Numbered from the stretch's first letter, positions 34,784 through 43,818 are shown. The stretch is DNA of 50,646 nt from Acidobacteriaceae bacterium (GCA_027307045.1 DAHUXR010000019.1:1-50646); one strand, 5' to 3'. Translations and numbers: made by a program. Notes: a model not told the origin generated them from the letters alone.

Positions 34784-36000
34784 GATTGCGATCCGCCTCC
34801 AGAACCGGCTTTGATGTTGACTTCCTGCCCCTCCTCCAGGGAGTCCGCCGGATTTACCACGATCTGATCATTGGGATCGAGCCCGCCAAGGATTTCGATT
34901 TTTATGCCGTAGTCGCGGCCAATGTTGATTGCTTTGAGATGGACTTTATGATCGGAGCCCACAACGGCTACGCGGGGGCCTTCCGGCCGGAAAAGCAACG
35001 CATTGACGGGAATGGACAAGCGCGTGACCTGGACTGGCACGGCGAAGTGGACTTCAGCATACGATCCGGGCAACAGATGGCCCTGGGGATTGGGGACATC
35101 GATTTCCGTAAGCAGGGTGCGCGTGGCGGGATCGATGGAGTCCGAGGTCCGAACCACCTTGCCGGCAAATTTCTGGCCGGGATGCTCGCTCAGCTCTATG
35201 TGGGCGGGCAAGCCCGCGCGGATGGAGCCGGCATTGGTTTGCGGAACGTTGACAAAGACGCGCAAAGGATCGACCTGAGCGACGTCGAAAAGCTCCTTGC
35301 CTGTGCTGGCGCTGCCCGCGGTGATCAGAGCGCCCACATCCGTATTGCGGCGGGTGATTACGCCTGTAAAGGGCGCATAAATGTGCTTAAAGGATTCAAG
35401 TTGCTGCAAGCGGCGCACGTTGGCTTCCGCGGCAGCGTTATTTGCCATGGCCTGCGTGTAGGCGCTGGCTTGCTGGTCCGCTTCCTGTTGCGAGACCGAA
35501 TCAGTCTTGCGCAGATTGACCCAGCGTTCAGCTGTCGATTTGGCCAACTGCAGTTGCGCCACGGTTTGTTGTTGCGCGGCCTTGGCCTGAGAAAGCTCCT
35601 GGTCAATTTCCGGGGTGTCGATTTCCGCCAGTAGCTCGCCTTTCTTTACATGGCTGCCAATGTCTTTGTTCCAGCGCAGCAGATAACCGTTGGTGCGCGC
35701 ATAGATCGCCGATTCAATATAGGCCTGGAGTTGCGCGGGCAATACCAGTTCGTCCGCAGCGGGCTCGGCACTTGGTTTGATCACGCCGACAGTCGGTATG
35801 GCCAGCCGCTCCGTCTCTTTGGCCAGCGCTCCACGCTCCGTGATGCGGCGCACCAGTGCAAAGGCCCCGGCCACAATCAGAATTGCCAGCACAATCATGG
35901 CAAAGCGGCCGCTCTTTTTGGCCGGCGGAGTCTGATCTTTTGCCGGTGGAGCGCTGTTAGTTGCCGGTCCCGAATTTCGCTGTTCCGTGAGCTGTGTCAT
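34780..36000 (-). CDS. RND efflux periplasmic adaptor (HlyD/MFP family)
   Basis: The 406-residue membrane-fusion protein has one N-terminal membrane anchor (about 33-49), a barrel-sandwich hybrid half-motif (IYARTNGYLLRWNKDIGSHVKKGELLAEIDTPEID), an alpha-hairpin (ELSQAKAAQQQTVAQLQLAKS to ANVRRLQQLESF), the second lipoyl half (YAPFTGVITRRNTDVGALIT), and beta-barrel and membrane-proximal domains. It bridges the RND pump and the outer-membrane channel. It sits nine bases after the pump gene. Confidence 0.92.
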   Translation of the reverse strand: MTQLTEQRNSGPATNSAPPAKDQTPPAKKSGRFAMIVLAILIVAGAFALVRRITERGALAKETERLAIPTVGVIKPSAEPAADELVLPAQLQAYIESAIYARTNGYLLRWNKDIGSHVKKGELLAEIDTPEIDQELSQAKAAQQQTVAQLQLAKSTAERWVNLRKTDSVSQQEADQQASAYTQAMANNAAAEANVRRLQQLESFKHIYAPFTGVITRRNTDVGALITAGSASTGKELFDVAQVDPLRVFVNVPQTNAGSIRAGLPAHIELSEHPGQKFAGKVVRTSDSIDPATRTLLTEIDVPNPQGHLLPGSYAEVHFAVPVQVTRLSIPVNALLFRPEGPRVAVVGSDHKVHLKAINIGRDYGIKIEILGGLDPNDQIVVNPADSLEEGQEVNIKAGSGGGSQS

Positions 36001-36009
36001 AAGTCCGTT

Positions 36010-39000
36010 TTATGTCCTGGAATAAGCTTCCTGCGGAAGGATAGCTTTTCTCGCCGCTTTGGCTTCCCTGCGTCCATGAATCATGCTGAAAATTACAGGC
36101 ACAAACAGCAGGGTCGCTACGGTTGCAAAAATCAATCCGCCGATCACCGCCCGCCCCAGCGGAGCATTCTGCTCGCCGCCTTCGCCCATTCCCAACGCCA
36201 TTGGCGCCATGCCGATAATCATCGCCAGGGCCGTCATGATCACCGGGCGCATGCGGGTATAACCGGCTTCCATTGCTGCATCCCAGGCCGTAAGCCCTTC
36301 TGCCATGCGCTCGCGCGCAAATGAGATCACCAGAATGCTGTTGGCCGTGGCTACGCCCATGCACATTACAGAGCCGATCAAAGACGGCACGTTCAGCGTG
36401 GTATGCGTCAGCAATAGCATCCAGACGATTCCCGCCAGCGCTCCGGGAAGCGCCGTAATGATAATGAACGGATCGAGCCACGACTGGAAGTTCACCACGA
36501 TCAGCAGATAAATCAGCACGATCGACATTGCCAGGCCAATGCCCAGACCTTCAAAGGAACTGGTCATTGTGGCAACCTGCCCGCGCACTTCAATGCGAGA
36601 GCCTTTGGGCAGCTTCTTTTCAAAACCGGCGACGATCTTTTCCGTATCCCGCGCCACCCCGCCCAGATCGCGTCCCTGAACGCTTGCGTAAACGTCCATG
36701 ACGGGTTGGATGTTGTAATGGGAAATCACGGCCGGAGTCACTCCCGGTGTTACGGTGGCCAGGTTCCCAAGCACCTGGGGAGCGGGTGCTCCGACGGCGG
36801 TAATCGGCGTATTCATCAGGGCCTGGAGCGAGTCCACGCGGTATTCCGGCGTTTGTACGGCAACGTTGTAAGTAACGCCATTTTCACGGTTCAGCCAAAA
36901 TGTGGGCGCCGTCTGGAAGCTGCCGCTTAATGACACCAGAAGGTTCTGCGCCACGTCGCGTTGCTGCAAGCCAACCTGCTGGGCGCGCGTGCGGTCCACA
37001 TTCAGCCTGAGCGCCGGAGAATTAATCATCTGCTGCACGTGAACATCGGCGGCACCGGGAACGTGGCGCAACTGGTTGGCCATATCCTGGGCCAGCAAAT
37101 AATTCTGCTGTTGGTTCTTGCCCACAATCTGAATGTCAATTGGCGAGGGAAGTCCAAAGTCCAGAATTTGCGTGACGATGTCCGCGGGCTGGAAGAAAAA
37201 TTCTACCCCGGGAAACTGCCGCGGCAGATCTTCACGAAGCTGCTTTACGTATTCAGCGGTGGGAGAATGTTTTTCCTGATTGAGTGAAAAAAGGATCTCA
37301 GCGTCTGACGTTCCAATGCTGCCGGAGGTGCTGTAAGAATTATTGATGGAACTGTATGCCAGCCCGATATTGTCCAGCACCGTAACCAGTTCGCCTTTTG
37401 GAATTTTTGTCCGAACATAGTTTTCCACCTGGTCGCATAGGCGCGCGGTTTCTTCAATTCTAAGTCCAGCCCGGCCGCGAACGTGCAGGCGGAAGATGCC
37501 GGCATCCACTGTAGGAAAGAAGTCTTCTCCCAAAAAGAACACCAATCCCATGGAAAGAACACAGAACAGCAGGAACGACGTGACAAAGAGCACGCGGTGG
37601 TCCATGGCGGACCGCAACGTACGATGATACGCGTCGCGAAGCTGCTCAAACCGGCGCTCAAAGCCAATTTGAAATCGCTTAAGCGGGGCAAAGATCCCGG
37701 TGCCGACCCTGAATTTATCTTCATGCTCATGGTTCTTGAGGAAGTACATCACGAGCGTGGGAACCAGCGTGCGTGAGAGCAGGTAGGACGCCATCATGGC
37801 GAATACCACGGCTTCAGCCAGCGGAACGAACAGGAATTTCGCAACGCCGGTAAGGAAGAACATGGGCACAAACACGATGCAGATGGACAATGTCGATACG
37901 AACGCCGGGACAGCGATCTGCGAAGCGCCATCCAGGATGGCCTGTTTCAGCTCTTTTCCCTGCGCAAGATTGCGGTCAATGTTTTCAATTTCCACCGTGG
38001 CGTCATCCACAAGGATGCCAACGGCCAGCGCCAGCCCTCCCAGCGTCATGATGTTGAAAGTCTCGCCCAGCGCCGCGAGGCTGATGACCGAACAAAGGAT
38101 AGAAAGAGGGATGGAAATGGCAATGATAATGGTGCTGCGCCAGTTGCCCAGGAACAGCAGGATCATGGCCGCCGTAAGACAGGCCGCGATCAGCGCCTCT
38201 CGAACCACGGCGTTGATGGAAGCGCGCACGAACAGCGATTGATCGAAGAGCAACTTCATGTCCACGCCGCCGGGCAGCGTGGGCGCGACCCTGGCCAATG
38301 CGGCCTTAATATCGCGGACGATGTCCAGTGTGGAAGCGCCGCCATTTCTCATTACAGTGATCAGCGTTCCGCGGAGGCCATTCTGCCGGACGACGTTCGT
38401 TTGCGGCGAGAAACCGTCACGCACGTGGGCCACGTCGCGGATATAAATGGTAGCGCCGTTCTGGGTCTTGATAGGAAGACCGTTGATCTCGGCAATCGTA
38501 TCGGGGCTTCCATTCATGGAAACTTCATACTGTAGCGGCCCGATCTTTGCGGTACCCGAAGGAAGAATAAGGTTCTGCGCGCTGATTGCATTTACCACGT
38601 CCACCGGCGTCAGGCCCTTGGCCTGCATCGCTGCCGTGTCGATATCGACGGCTACTACGCGCTGCTTGCCGCCGTAGGGGAAGGGAATCGCAGCTCCGCT
38701 GACGTTGGTCAGCTGCGGACGTATGAAATTCACGGAGAGATCGTTCAGCGCCTGCTCCGGAAGGGTCTTGCTGCTGATGCCGACCTGCACAATAGGGACA
38801 CTTGAAGCGGAATAAACGATAATTAGCGGTGGCGTGGTCCCCTGCGGAAGTTGCCGCACGGCTGTTTGCGAGATCGCAGTGACCTGTGAGAGCGCAGTCT
38901 GTAAATTTGCCGTGGGATGAAAGAAAATCTTGGTAATGGCGCGGCCGTCCATGGCCTGCGTTTCCGTATGCTCAATGTCATTCACGATCGTGGTCAAACC

Positions 39001-39207
39001 GCGTTCCGTGTTGCTGACAATGCGGTCCGCCATTTCCTGCGGAGACAAGCCCTGAAACTGCCAGATAACGCTGATAACGGGAATATTTATTTCAGGAAAG
39101 ATATCGACTGGCGTGCGAACGATTACGATGGGACTTAAGATCAGGATCAAAAGCGCCATCACAACGAATGTATAAGGCCTCTGTAACGCGAGGCGAACAA
39201 TCCACAT
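36010..39207 (-). CDS. RND multidrug efflux permease (HAE-1-like)
   Basis: A 1065-residue proton-driven pump with 12 membrane helices and two large periplasmic loops. The N-terminus WIVRLALQRPYTFVVMALLILI, the GRAITKIFF/TANLQTALSQV porter segment and the fourth helix GGLALAVGILVDDATVEIENI with its paired Asp are diagnostic. Length and helices agree with MdtB/MdtC-like members. AAGGA lies seven bases before the ATG. It is the first gene of a four-gene minus-strand operon; the substrate is unknown and no dedicated regulator gene is adjacent. Confidence 0.93.
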   Translation of the reverse strand: MWIVRLALQRPYTFVVMALLILILSPIVIVRTPVDIFPEINIPVISVIWQFQGLSPQEMADRIVSNTERGLTTIVNDIEHTETQAMDGRAITKIFFHPTANLQTALSQVTAISQTAVRQLPQGTTPPLIIVYSASSVPIVQVGISSKTLPEQALNDLSVNFIRPQLTNVSGAAIPFPYGGKQRVVAVDIDTAAMQAKGLTPVDVVNAISAQNLILPSGTAKIGPLQYEVSMNGSPDTIAEINGLPIKTQNGATIYIRDVAHVRDGFSPQTNVVRQNGLRGTLITVMRNGGASTLDIVRDIKAALARVAPTLPGGVDMKLLFDQSLFVRASINAVVREALIAACLTAAMILLFLGNWRSTIIIAISIPLSILCSVISLAALGETFNIMTLGGLALAVGILVDDATVEIENIDRNLAQGKELKQAILDGASQIAVPAFVSTLSICIVFVPMFFLTGVAKFLFVPLAEAVVFAMMASYLLSRTLVPTLVMYFLKNHEHEDKFRVGTGIFAPLKRFQIGFERRFEQLRDAYHRTLRSAMDHRVLFVTSFLLFCVLSMGLVFFLGEDFFPTVDAGIFRLHVRGRAGLRIEETARLCDQVENYVRTKIPKGELVTVLDNIGLAYSSINNSYSTSGSIGTSDAEILFSLNQEKHSPTAEYVKQLREDLPRQFPGVEFFFQPADIVTQILDFGLPSPIDIQIVGKNQQQNYLLAQDMANQLRHVPGAADVHVQQMINSPALRLNVDRTRAQQVGLQQRDVAQNLLVSLSGSFQTAPTFWLNRENGVTYNVAVQTPEYRVDSLQALMNTPITAVGAPAPQVLGNLATVTPGVTPAVISHYNIQPVMDVYASVQGRDLGGVARDTEKIVAGFEKKLPKGSRIEVRGQVATMTSSFEGLGIGLAMSIVLIYLLIVVNFQSWLDPFIIITALPGALAGIVWMLLLTHTTLNVPSLIGSVMCMGVATANSILVISFARERMAEGLTAWDAAMEAGYTRMRPVIMTALAMIIGMAPMALGMGEGGEQNAPLGRAVIGGLIFATVATLLFVPVIFSMIHGRREAKAARKAILPQEAYSRT

Positions 39208-39232
39208 CTGCTAGTCCTTTGGGAAGGGCCGC

Positions 39233-39252
39233 GCTCAACAACTAAGTTGAGC
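39233..39252. promoter_or_regulatory. Dyad before the RND operon
   Basis: GCTCAAC and GTTGAGC are perfect 7-bp arms with a six-base loop, 26-45 bases upstream of the pump start. It may be a repressor operator or an mRNA hairpin in the leader. Confidence 0.4.
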
Positions 39253-39319
39253 CACCAAACTCGCAGCCGAAAACACTTCTATCTTGACGTTAAAAACGAC
39301 AGGGGAGATTCAAAGATCG

Positions 39320-39370
39320 ATTATATTATCAATGCGAAAAGCGCTTTGCTGAAGTTTCGCGAAGTTTCGG
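39320..39370 (-). promoter_or_regulatory. Candidate promoter of the RND operon with tandem 10-bp repeats
   Basis: On the minus strand a perfect TATAAT lies at 39325-39320, giving a leader of about 100 bases. Upstream, at 39351-39370, the plus-strand sequence GAAGTTTCGC is followed directly by GAAGTTTCGG, a 10-bp tandem repeat covering the -35/upstream area. This looks like an activator or repressor site. The -35 hexamer is weak. Confidence 0.4.
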
Positions 39371-39420
39371 TTAACAGTTCTTTACCCGCTTGCATATACA
39401 TCGCACGTAGACGCGCCTTT

Positions 39421-40137
39421 TCAACTTTCCCCATAGACCGGGATTGCCGCGCCGCTTATTAACTTTGCTTCCGCACTGCAAAGGAACAAGATGACCTGCG
39501 CGATTTCTTCCGGCTTGGGCCACTTGGAAAAATCAGCTGTCGGCATCGCTTTGCGATTTGGCTCAGTATCAATGATGCTGGGCAGCACGGAATTCACCCG
39601 CACCCCGCTGCCTTTTAGGTCATGGGCCAGACAGTCAAACAGCGCGAGCGCGGCGGCTTTGGAAGCGGCATAGGCTCCGGCGCCGGCGGCATGGTCCAGC
39701 GCGGCCTTTGAAGCGATGTTCACAATTGCACCACTCTTCTGCCGCAGCATGGCCGGAACCACCGTGCGAGCGAGGTTAAAACCGGCGTGGAGATTCAGGG
39801 TCAACATTAGCTGGTAAGTCTTGGGATCGGTTTCCCAAACTGTTTTTCCGCCGGCATAGCCGCCAATGGCATTGACCAGAATATCGAGATGACCGTGGCG
39901 CGCCGTGATTCCGTCCACCAGAGCGCGGCAAGCAGATTCGTCGGTGGCATCCAGCGGCAGGAGTTCCAGGTGAGCATGTGGGCCTACGGCGTCGCGCAGC
40001 GCGTCCGCCTCGTCCTTTTTTATATACGTGGCGATCACCGATGCGCCTTCATGCAGCAAGGCAAGCGTTACCGCGCGGCCCAGACCGCCGGTGCCGCCGG
40101 TGACAAGAGCTACTTTGCCAGAGAATTTGGTAGTCAT
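39421..40137 (-). CDS. SDR-family NAD(P)-dependent oxidoreductase
   Basis: A 238-residue classical short-chain dehydrogenase: TGGTGGLGRAV cofactor motif near residue 12, NAIGGYAGG (NNAG equivalent), the catalytic Ser in NIASKAALDHA and YAASKAA with Tyr and Lys. The C-terminus resembles FabG-like enzymes (LCSAEAKLISGAAIPVYG). The ATG at 40137 is chosen because GGAGG lies five bases before it; a longer frame to 40179 enters the shared promoter. The substrate is unknown. Confidence 0.88.
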   Translation of the reverse strand: MTTKFSGKVALVTGGTGGLGRAVTLALLHEGASVIATYIKKDEADALRDAVGPHAHLELLPLDATDESACRALVDGITARHGHLDILVNAIGGYAGGKTVWETDPKTYQLMLTLNLHAGFNLARTVVPAMLRQKSGAIVNIASKAALDHAAGAGAYAASKAAALALFDCLAHDLKGSGVRVNSVLPSIIDTEPNRKAMPTADFSKWPKPEEIAQVILFLCSAEAKLISGAAIPVYGES

Positions 40138-40160
40138 GAATGCCTCCATTTTGGAAATTT

Positions 40161-40190
40161 TACACTTTAATCCACACATCTGAAAGTGTA
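40161..40190. promoter_or_regulatory. Operator-like dyad between the SDR gene and vapBC
   Basis: TACACTTT (40161-40168) and AAAGTGTA (40183-40190) are perfect 8-bp arms whose centres are 22 bases apart, two helical turns. The right arm abuts a TAGAAT -10 (40189-40194) for vapB, and a TAAAAT (40157-40162 on the minus strand) lies on the left for the SDR gene. VapBC complexes commonly bind such dyads to repress themselves. Confidence 0.55.
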
Positions 40191-40220
40191 GAATGTTTTC
40201 ATAAACAAAAGAGAGATTTC

Positions 40221-40433
40221 ATGCCCACAAACCTTGCCATCGACGATCGACTGATTGCGGAAGCCCAGAAGGTTGGGCATCATCGGACCAAGAAAGAAGC
40301 TGTCACCGCCGCGCTCGACGAATACATCAGAAAAAGGAAGAAATTAGACGTCCTTGAGATGTTTGGAAAAATCGATTACGACGAAGACTACGATTATAAG
40401 CTTGAGCGCGATCGGAAACCCAAACGGAGATGA
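40221..40433 (+). CDS. vapB: VapB-type antitoxin (ribbon-helix-helix)
   Basis: A 70-residue protein: NLAIDDRLIAEAQKVGHHRTKKEAVTAALDEYI is the VapB/RHH DNA-binding pattern, and the acidic-then-basic tail (KIDYDEDYDYKLERDRKPKRR) would block the toxin. The ATG at 40221 matches the family start; the frame open from 40140 lacks support upstream. It overlaps vapC by four bases, the usual antitoxin-toxin coupling. It probably binds the dyad 31-60 bases upstream. Confidence 0.85.
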   Translation: MPTNLAIDDRLIAEAQKVGHHRTKKEAVTAALDEYIRKRKKLDVLEMFGKIDYDEDYDYKLERDRKPKRR

Positions 40434-40855
40434 ACGTCTTGGTCGATACCTCCGTCTGGTCGTTGGCCTTTCGCCGCAAACCTGAAGATTTAAATGCGGT
40501 CGAAAAATCCCTTGTCCAAGAGTTGCGTCAACTGGTTCAAGAAGATCGTGCCCAATTGCTTGGACTGGTGCGCCAGGAAGTCCTTTCCGGCATCAAGAGT
40601 CACCATCAGTTCGAAAAGTTACGCTTGGTTCTACGTCCCTTCCCGGACGAGCTCTTGGATATAGAAGATTATGAGCGCGCAGCAGATGCAAGCAATCGCT
40701 GTCGCGCCAAAGGAATAGCTATGTCGGCCGTGGGCGCGTTGCTGTGTGCTGTAGCTCTGCACAAAGACTTGTTGATCTTCACAACGGATCCCGACTTCAA
40801 GCACTATTCGCGGGTATTACCACTTAAGTTGCACCCCAGCGGCCGTACGAATTAG
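40430..40855 (+). CDS. vapC: VapC-type PIN-domain toxin with one active-site Asp replaced
   Basis: A 141-residue PIN-domain ribonuclease homologue. The first acidic residue is Asp6 (NVLVDTSVW), the second Glu50 (LVRQEVLSG), and the last acids are Asp120/Asp122 (FTTDPDF). In the family the segment SAxDxLIxAxA supplies a further catalytic Asp, but here it reads SAVGALLCAVAL with Gly102. The codon is GGC, one base from GAC. The toxin may be weak or inactive, or an atypical member. The frame is otherwise intact and coupled to vapB. Confidence 0.85.
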   Translation: MNVLVDTSVWSLAFRRKPEDLNAVEKSLVQELRQLVQEDRAQLLGLVRQEVLSGIKSHHQFEKLRLVLRPFPDELLDIEDYERAADASNRCRAKGIAMSAVGALLCAVALHKDLLIFTTDPDFKHYSRVLPLKLHPSGRTN

Positions 40856-40871
40856 GGTAGGTTCTCATAAT

Positions 40872-40895
40872 CAATACCATTCTGGTCTTGTATTC
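40872..40895. promoter_or_regulatory. Predicted Rrf2-type operator 1 of the suf operon
   Basis: The first copy of a 24-bp motif AATAC-N5-TGGT-N-TTGTATTC, containing a CAAxACCA/TGGTxTTG dyad. It overlaps the -35 hexamer at 40888-40893. Confidence 0.6.
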
Positions 40896-40916
40896 GGCGG
40901 CCATACTCGATAAAAT
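40888..40916 (+). promoter_or_regulatory. Predicted sigma-70 promoter of the suf operon
   Basis: TTGTAT (40888-40893) and TAAAAT (40911-40916) are separated by 17 bases, a near-optimal promoter. The expected start near 40923 leaves about 70 bases before the Rrf2 regulator gene. Confidence 0.65.
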
Positions 40917-40939
40917 AATACTGGATTGGTATTGTATTC
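40916..40939. promoter_or_regulatory. Predicted Rrf2-type operator 2 of the suf operon
   Basis: The second copy of the motif (17 of 24 bases equal to operator 1), lying just after the -10 and over the expected transcription start. The two copies are 44 bases apart, about four helical turns. Confidence 0.6.
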
Positions 40940-40992
40940 AGCTCCTGGCCCGTGTGGCTGGTTGTCCTGAAGAAGATGCGCGGAAGAACCCG

Positions 40993-41478
40993 ATGTTCAG
41001 ACTCAATAAATTGACGGATTACGGCATTGTGCTGATGGCCCACGTGGCGCGCAGCCCGGAAGAGATGCCGCACACCGCCCGCAGCCTGGCCAAAGAGACA
41101 AAATTGCCTCTGCCGACTGTCGGTAAGCTTTTGCGGCAGCTATCTGAGCATGGGCTGTTAAGTTCGCATCGCGGCGTGAACGGCGGTTACAACCTGGCCC
41201 GCGAAGCGCGTTCGATAACAGTGGCCGAGATCATATTGGCGCTGGAAGGGCCTATTGGATTCACCGAGTGCAGCGTGGTCAAAGGTCTGTGCAATATGGA
41301 GCGTTCCTGCGCCATCATGAGCAACTCGCAGATTATTGGCGACGCTCTGCGCGATGCGCTGGAACACGTGACTTTATCCGATCTCAACCATGAGATGGCG
41401 CACCATGAGCGCAAGCACGACCAGGAATTAGTTGCATCCATAAAACCCGCAGCCAGAGTTGCGGAAGGAGTGAGATGA
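40993..41478 (+). CDS. Rrf2-family Fe-S-responsive regulator of the SUF system
   Basis: A 161-residue winged-helix regulator. The N-terminus [20 protein letters not shown] and the recognition helix [19 protein letters not shown] with [10 protein letters not shown] are Rrf2 hallmarks. Cys93, Cys100 and Cys106 (ECSVVKGLC...SC) are the probable Fe-S ligands, as in IscR/SufR-like proteins. The ATG at 40993 fits the family start; a TTG at 40888 would lie inside the promoter. Its stop overlaps the sufB start (ATGA). It likely represses its own operon when the cluster is loaded. Confidence 0.9.
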   Translation: MFRLNKLTDYGIVLMAHVARSPEEMPHTARSLAKETKLPLPTVGKLLRQLSEHGLLSSHRGVNGGYNLAREARSITVAEIILALEGPIGFTECSVVKGLCNMERSCAIMSNSQIIGDALRDALEHVTLSDLNHEMAHHERKHDQELVASIKPAARVAEGVR

Positions 41479-42932
41479 GTAGCACAGTCAATCAGATTAA
41501 TGACCTCACACAGCAGGAATATAAATGGGGGTTTATCACCTCCATTGACGAAGACCGTCTGCCTCCTGGATTGAATGAAGAGATTGTCCGCGCCATCTCC
41601 CTGAAGAAGGGTGAGCCGGAATTCATGATGGAGTGGCGGCTCAAAGCCTATCGCTACTGGGCGCAACTGGAGCAGAAGCAGGCAGAGCCGAAGTGGGCGA
41701 ACGTGAAGTATCCGCCCATCGACTATCAGGCGCTGTCTTATTATTCCGCGCCCAAGCAGAAGAAAGAACTCAAGAGCCTGGAGGAAGTGGACCCTGAAAT
41801 CCTGGACACCTACGCCAAACTGGGCATTCCGCTGCATGAGCAGAAATTGCTTGCCGGAGTGGCCGTTGACGCGGTATTTGACAGCGTTTCCGTCGCTACC
41901 ACGTTTAAGGCCAAGCTGGCGGAAGCTGGAGTGATCTTCTGTTCATTCTCTGAAGCGGTGAAAAACCATCCTGAGCTGGTGAAGAAGTATCTGGGCTCTG
42001 TGGTTCCCGTAACCGACAACTTTTTTGCCGCTCTGAACTCCGCGGTTTTCAGCGACGGATCGTTTGTTTACGTGCCCAAGGGCGTGCGCTGCCCCATGGA
42101 GCTTTCCACATATTTCCGCATCAACGCGCAAAATACCGGACAGTTTGAGCGCACGCTGATCATCGCCGATGAAGGCGCTTCGGTCAGCTACCTTGAGGGC
42201 TGCACCGCGCCGATTCGCGATGAGAACCAGCTGCACGCTGCGGTGGTTGAGCTGATTGCGCATGACAATGCCACGATCAAGTACTCGACCGTCCAGAACT
42301 GGTACCCGGGCGACAAAGAAGGCAAGGGCGGAATTTATAACTTCGTGACTAAGCGCGGCAAGGCGCTGGGCAAGAACTCCAAGATCTCATGGACGCAGGT
42401 TGAAACCGGGTCTGCCATCACCTGGAAGTACCCGAGCTGCATCCTGCAGGGCGATAACTCCATAGGCGAGTTCTATTCCGTGGCGCTCACGAATAATTAT
42501 CAGCAGGCCGATACGGGAACGAAGATGATCCACATCGGCAAGAACACCAAGAGCACGGTGGTGTCCAAGGGCATCTCCGCCGGCCACGGGCAGAATACTT
42601 ATCGCGGCATGGTGAAGATACTGAAAGGCGCAACGGGCGCGCGCAATTACACGCAGTGCGACTCGCTGCTGATCGGCGACAAGTGCGGCGCGCACACCTT
42701 CCCGTATATCGAGGTAAAGAACGCCAGCGCACGGATGGAGCATGAAGCTTCGACCTCAAAGATCGGCGAAGACCAGATTTTCTATCTGCAACAGCGCGGT
42801 ATCTCCAAGGAAGAGGCCGTCAGCATGATCATCAACGGCTTCTGTAAGGCGGTGTTCAAAGAGCTGCCGATGGAGTTTGCCGTGGAAGCGCAGAAGTTGC
42901 TCAGCATCAGTCTTGAGGGGAGTGTTGGATAA
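41475..42932 (+). CDS. sufB: Fe-S cluster scaffold protein SufB
   Basis: The 485-residue beta-helix core subunit of SufBC2D, on which clusters are built. Family blocks include [54 protein letters not shown], and [12 protein letters not shown] with the conserved cysteine (Cys395) followed by [22 protein letters not shown]. Length and motifs are normal. It overlaps the regulator gene and is three bases from sufC. Confidence 0.96.
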   Translation: MSSTVNQINDLTQQEYKWGFITSIDEDRLPPGLNEEIVRAISLKKGEPEFMMEWRLKAYRYWAQLEQKQAEPKWANVKYPPIDYQALSYYSAPKQKKELKSLEEVDPEILDTYAKLGIPLHEQKLLAGVAVDAVFDSVSVATTFKAKLAEAGVIFCSFSEAVKNHPELVKKYLGSVVPVTDNFFAALNSAVFSDGSFVYVPKGVRCPMELSTYFRINAQNTGQFERTLIIADEGASVSYLEGCTAPIRDENQLHAAVVELIAHDNATIKYSTVQNWYPGDKEGKGGIYNFVTKRGKALGKNSKISWTQVETGSAITWKYPSCILQGDNSIGEFYSVALTNNYQQADTGTKMIHIGKNTKSTVVSKGISAGHGQNTYRGMVKILKGATGARNYTQCDSLLIGDKCGAHTFPYIEVKNASARMEHEASTSKIGEDQIFYLQQRGISKEEAVSMIINGFCKAVFKELPMEFAVEAQKLLSISLEGSVG

Positions 42933-42935
42933 ACG

Positions 42936-43703
42936 ATGAGTCTGCTTGAAATTAAGAATTTGCACGCCAGCGTGAATGGCAACGAGATTCTCAAGGGAAT
43001 TGACCTGACGGTGAATCCCGGTGAGGTGCATTCCATCATGGGGCCGAACGGCTCCGGCAAGAGCACGCTGGCACAGGTGCTGGCGCGCCGTGAGAGCTAT
43101 GAAGTGACTGCCGGGTCGATCATGTTCGACGGCAAAGATCTTCTGGAAATGAAGCCGGAAGACGCGGCCTGCGAAGGGCTGTTCATGGCTTTTCAATACC
43201 CGGTGGAAATTCCCGGCATCAGCAACGCATACTTTCTGCGGGCCGCATTGAATGCGGTGCTCAAGTATCGCGGGCAGGATGAAATGGATGCCATCGATTT
43301 TCTTCCACTGCTCAAAGAAAAGATGCGTCTGCTGGAGATGGACGAGCGTTTCCTGAACCGTCCTGTGAATGAAGGCTTTTCCGGCGGCGAGAAGAAGCGC
43401 AATGAGATCGTCCAGATGGCCGTGCTGGAGCCCAAGCTCGCGGTGCTGGACGAGACGGACTCCGGTCTCGATATCGACGCGCTGAAGATTGTGGCTAAGG
43501 GCGTGAACGCCATGCGCAATAAAAATCGCGCCATGGTGCTGGTAACGCATTACCAGCGGCTGCTCGACTACATTGTGCCTGACTTCGTCCACGTGCTGGT
43601 GAATGGACGCATCGTGAAATCCGGTGGGCCGGAACTGGCGCTGGAACTGGAAGAAAAGGGCTATAGCTGGACCGAAGCCGAACCTGCTGGCGCGAGACGA
43701 TAA
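42936..43703 (+). CDS. sufC: SufC ATPase
   Basis: A 255-residue ABC-type ATPase that drives SufBCD. It has Walker A GPNGSGKSTLA, the Q-loop FQYPVEIPG, the signature FSGGEKKRNEI, Walker B LAVLDETDSGLD and the H-loop VTHYQRLLDY. All are intact and typical of SufC, which has no membrane partner. Confidence 0.96.
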   Translation: MSLLEIKNLHASVNGNEILKGIDLTVNPGEVHSIMGPNGSGKSTLAQVLARRESYEVTAGSIMFDGKDLLEMKPEDAACEGLFMAFQYPVEIPGISNAYFLRAALNAVLKYRGQDEMDAIDFLPLLKEKMRLLEMDERFLNRPVNEGFSGGEKKRNEIVQMAVLEPKLAVLDETDSGLDIDALKIVAKGVNAMRNKNRAMVLVTHYQRLLDYIVPDFVHVLVNGRIVKSGGPELALELEEKGYSWTEAEPAGARR

Positions 43704-43708
43704 TTTTT

Positions 43709-43757
43709 CTGAAATCCCGAAGCGCAGCGAGGGAACCCTATCGCAACAGGATTTCAG
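43709..43757. repeat. REP-like stem-loop between sufC and sufD
   Basis: CTGAAATCC (43709-43717) pairs perfectly with GGATTTCAG (43749-43757). The intervening sequence has CGAAGCGCAGCGAGGGA, of a kind I associate with intergenic repeats. It lies in the only wide gap of an otherwise tightly packed operon. Confidence 0.6.
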
Positions 43758-43791
43758 GGGAACAGAAAGCTCAATACAGAAAGTATAGAGT

Positions 43792-43818
43792 TCCCACTCG
43801 CAAAGACGCGAGTTCGGG
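43792..43818. repeat. Second stem-loop between sufC and sufD
   Basis: ACTCGC (43796-43801) pairs with GCGAGT (43808-43813) over a six-base loop, and the stem extends through TCCC/GGGA with a two-base bulge. With the first stem-loop it fills the gap before sufD. Confidence 0.5.

Noticed and set aside
34654-35634. 326-codon plus-strand open frame
   Set aside because: It is antisense to the RND adaptor gene, and no protein family is recognisable.
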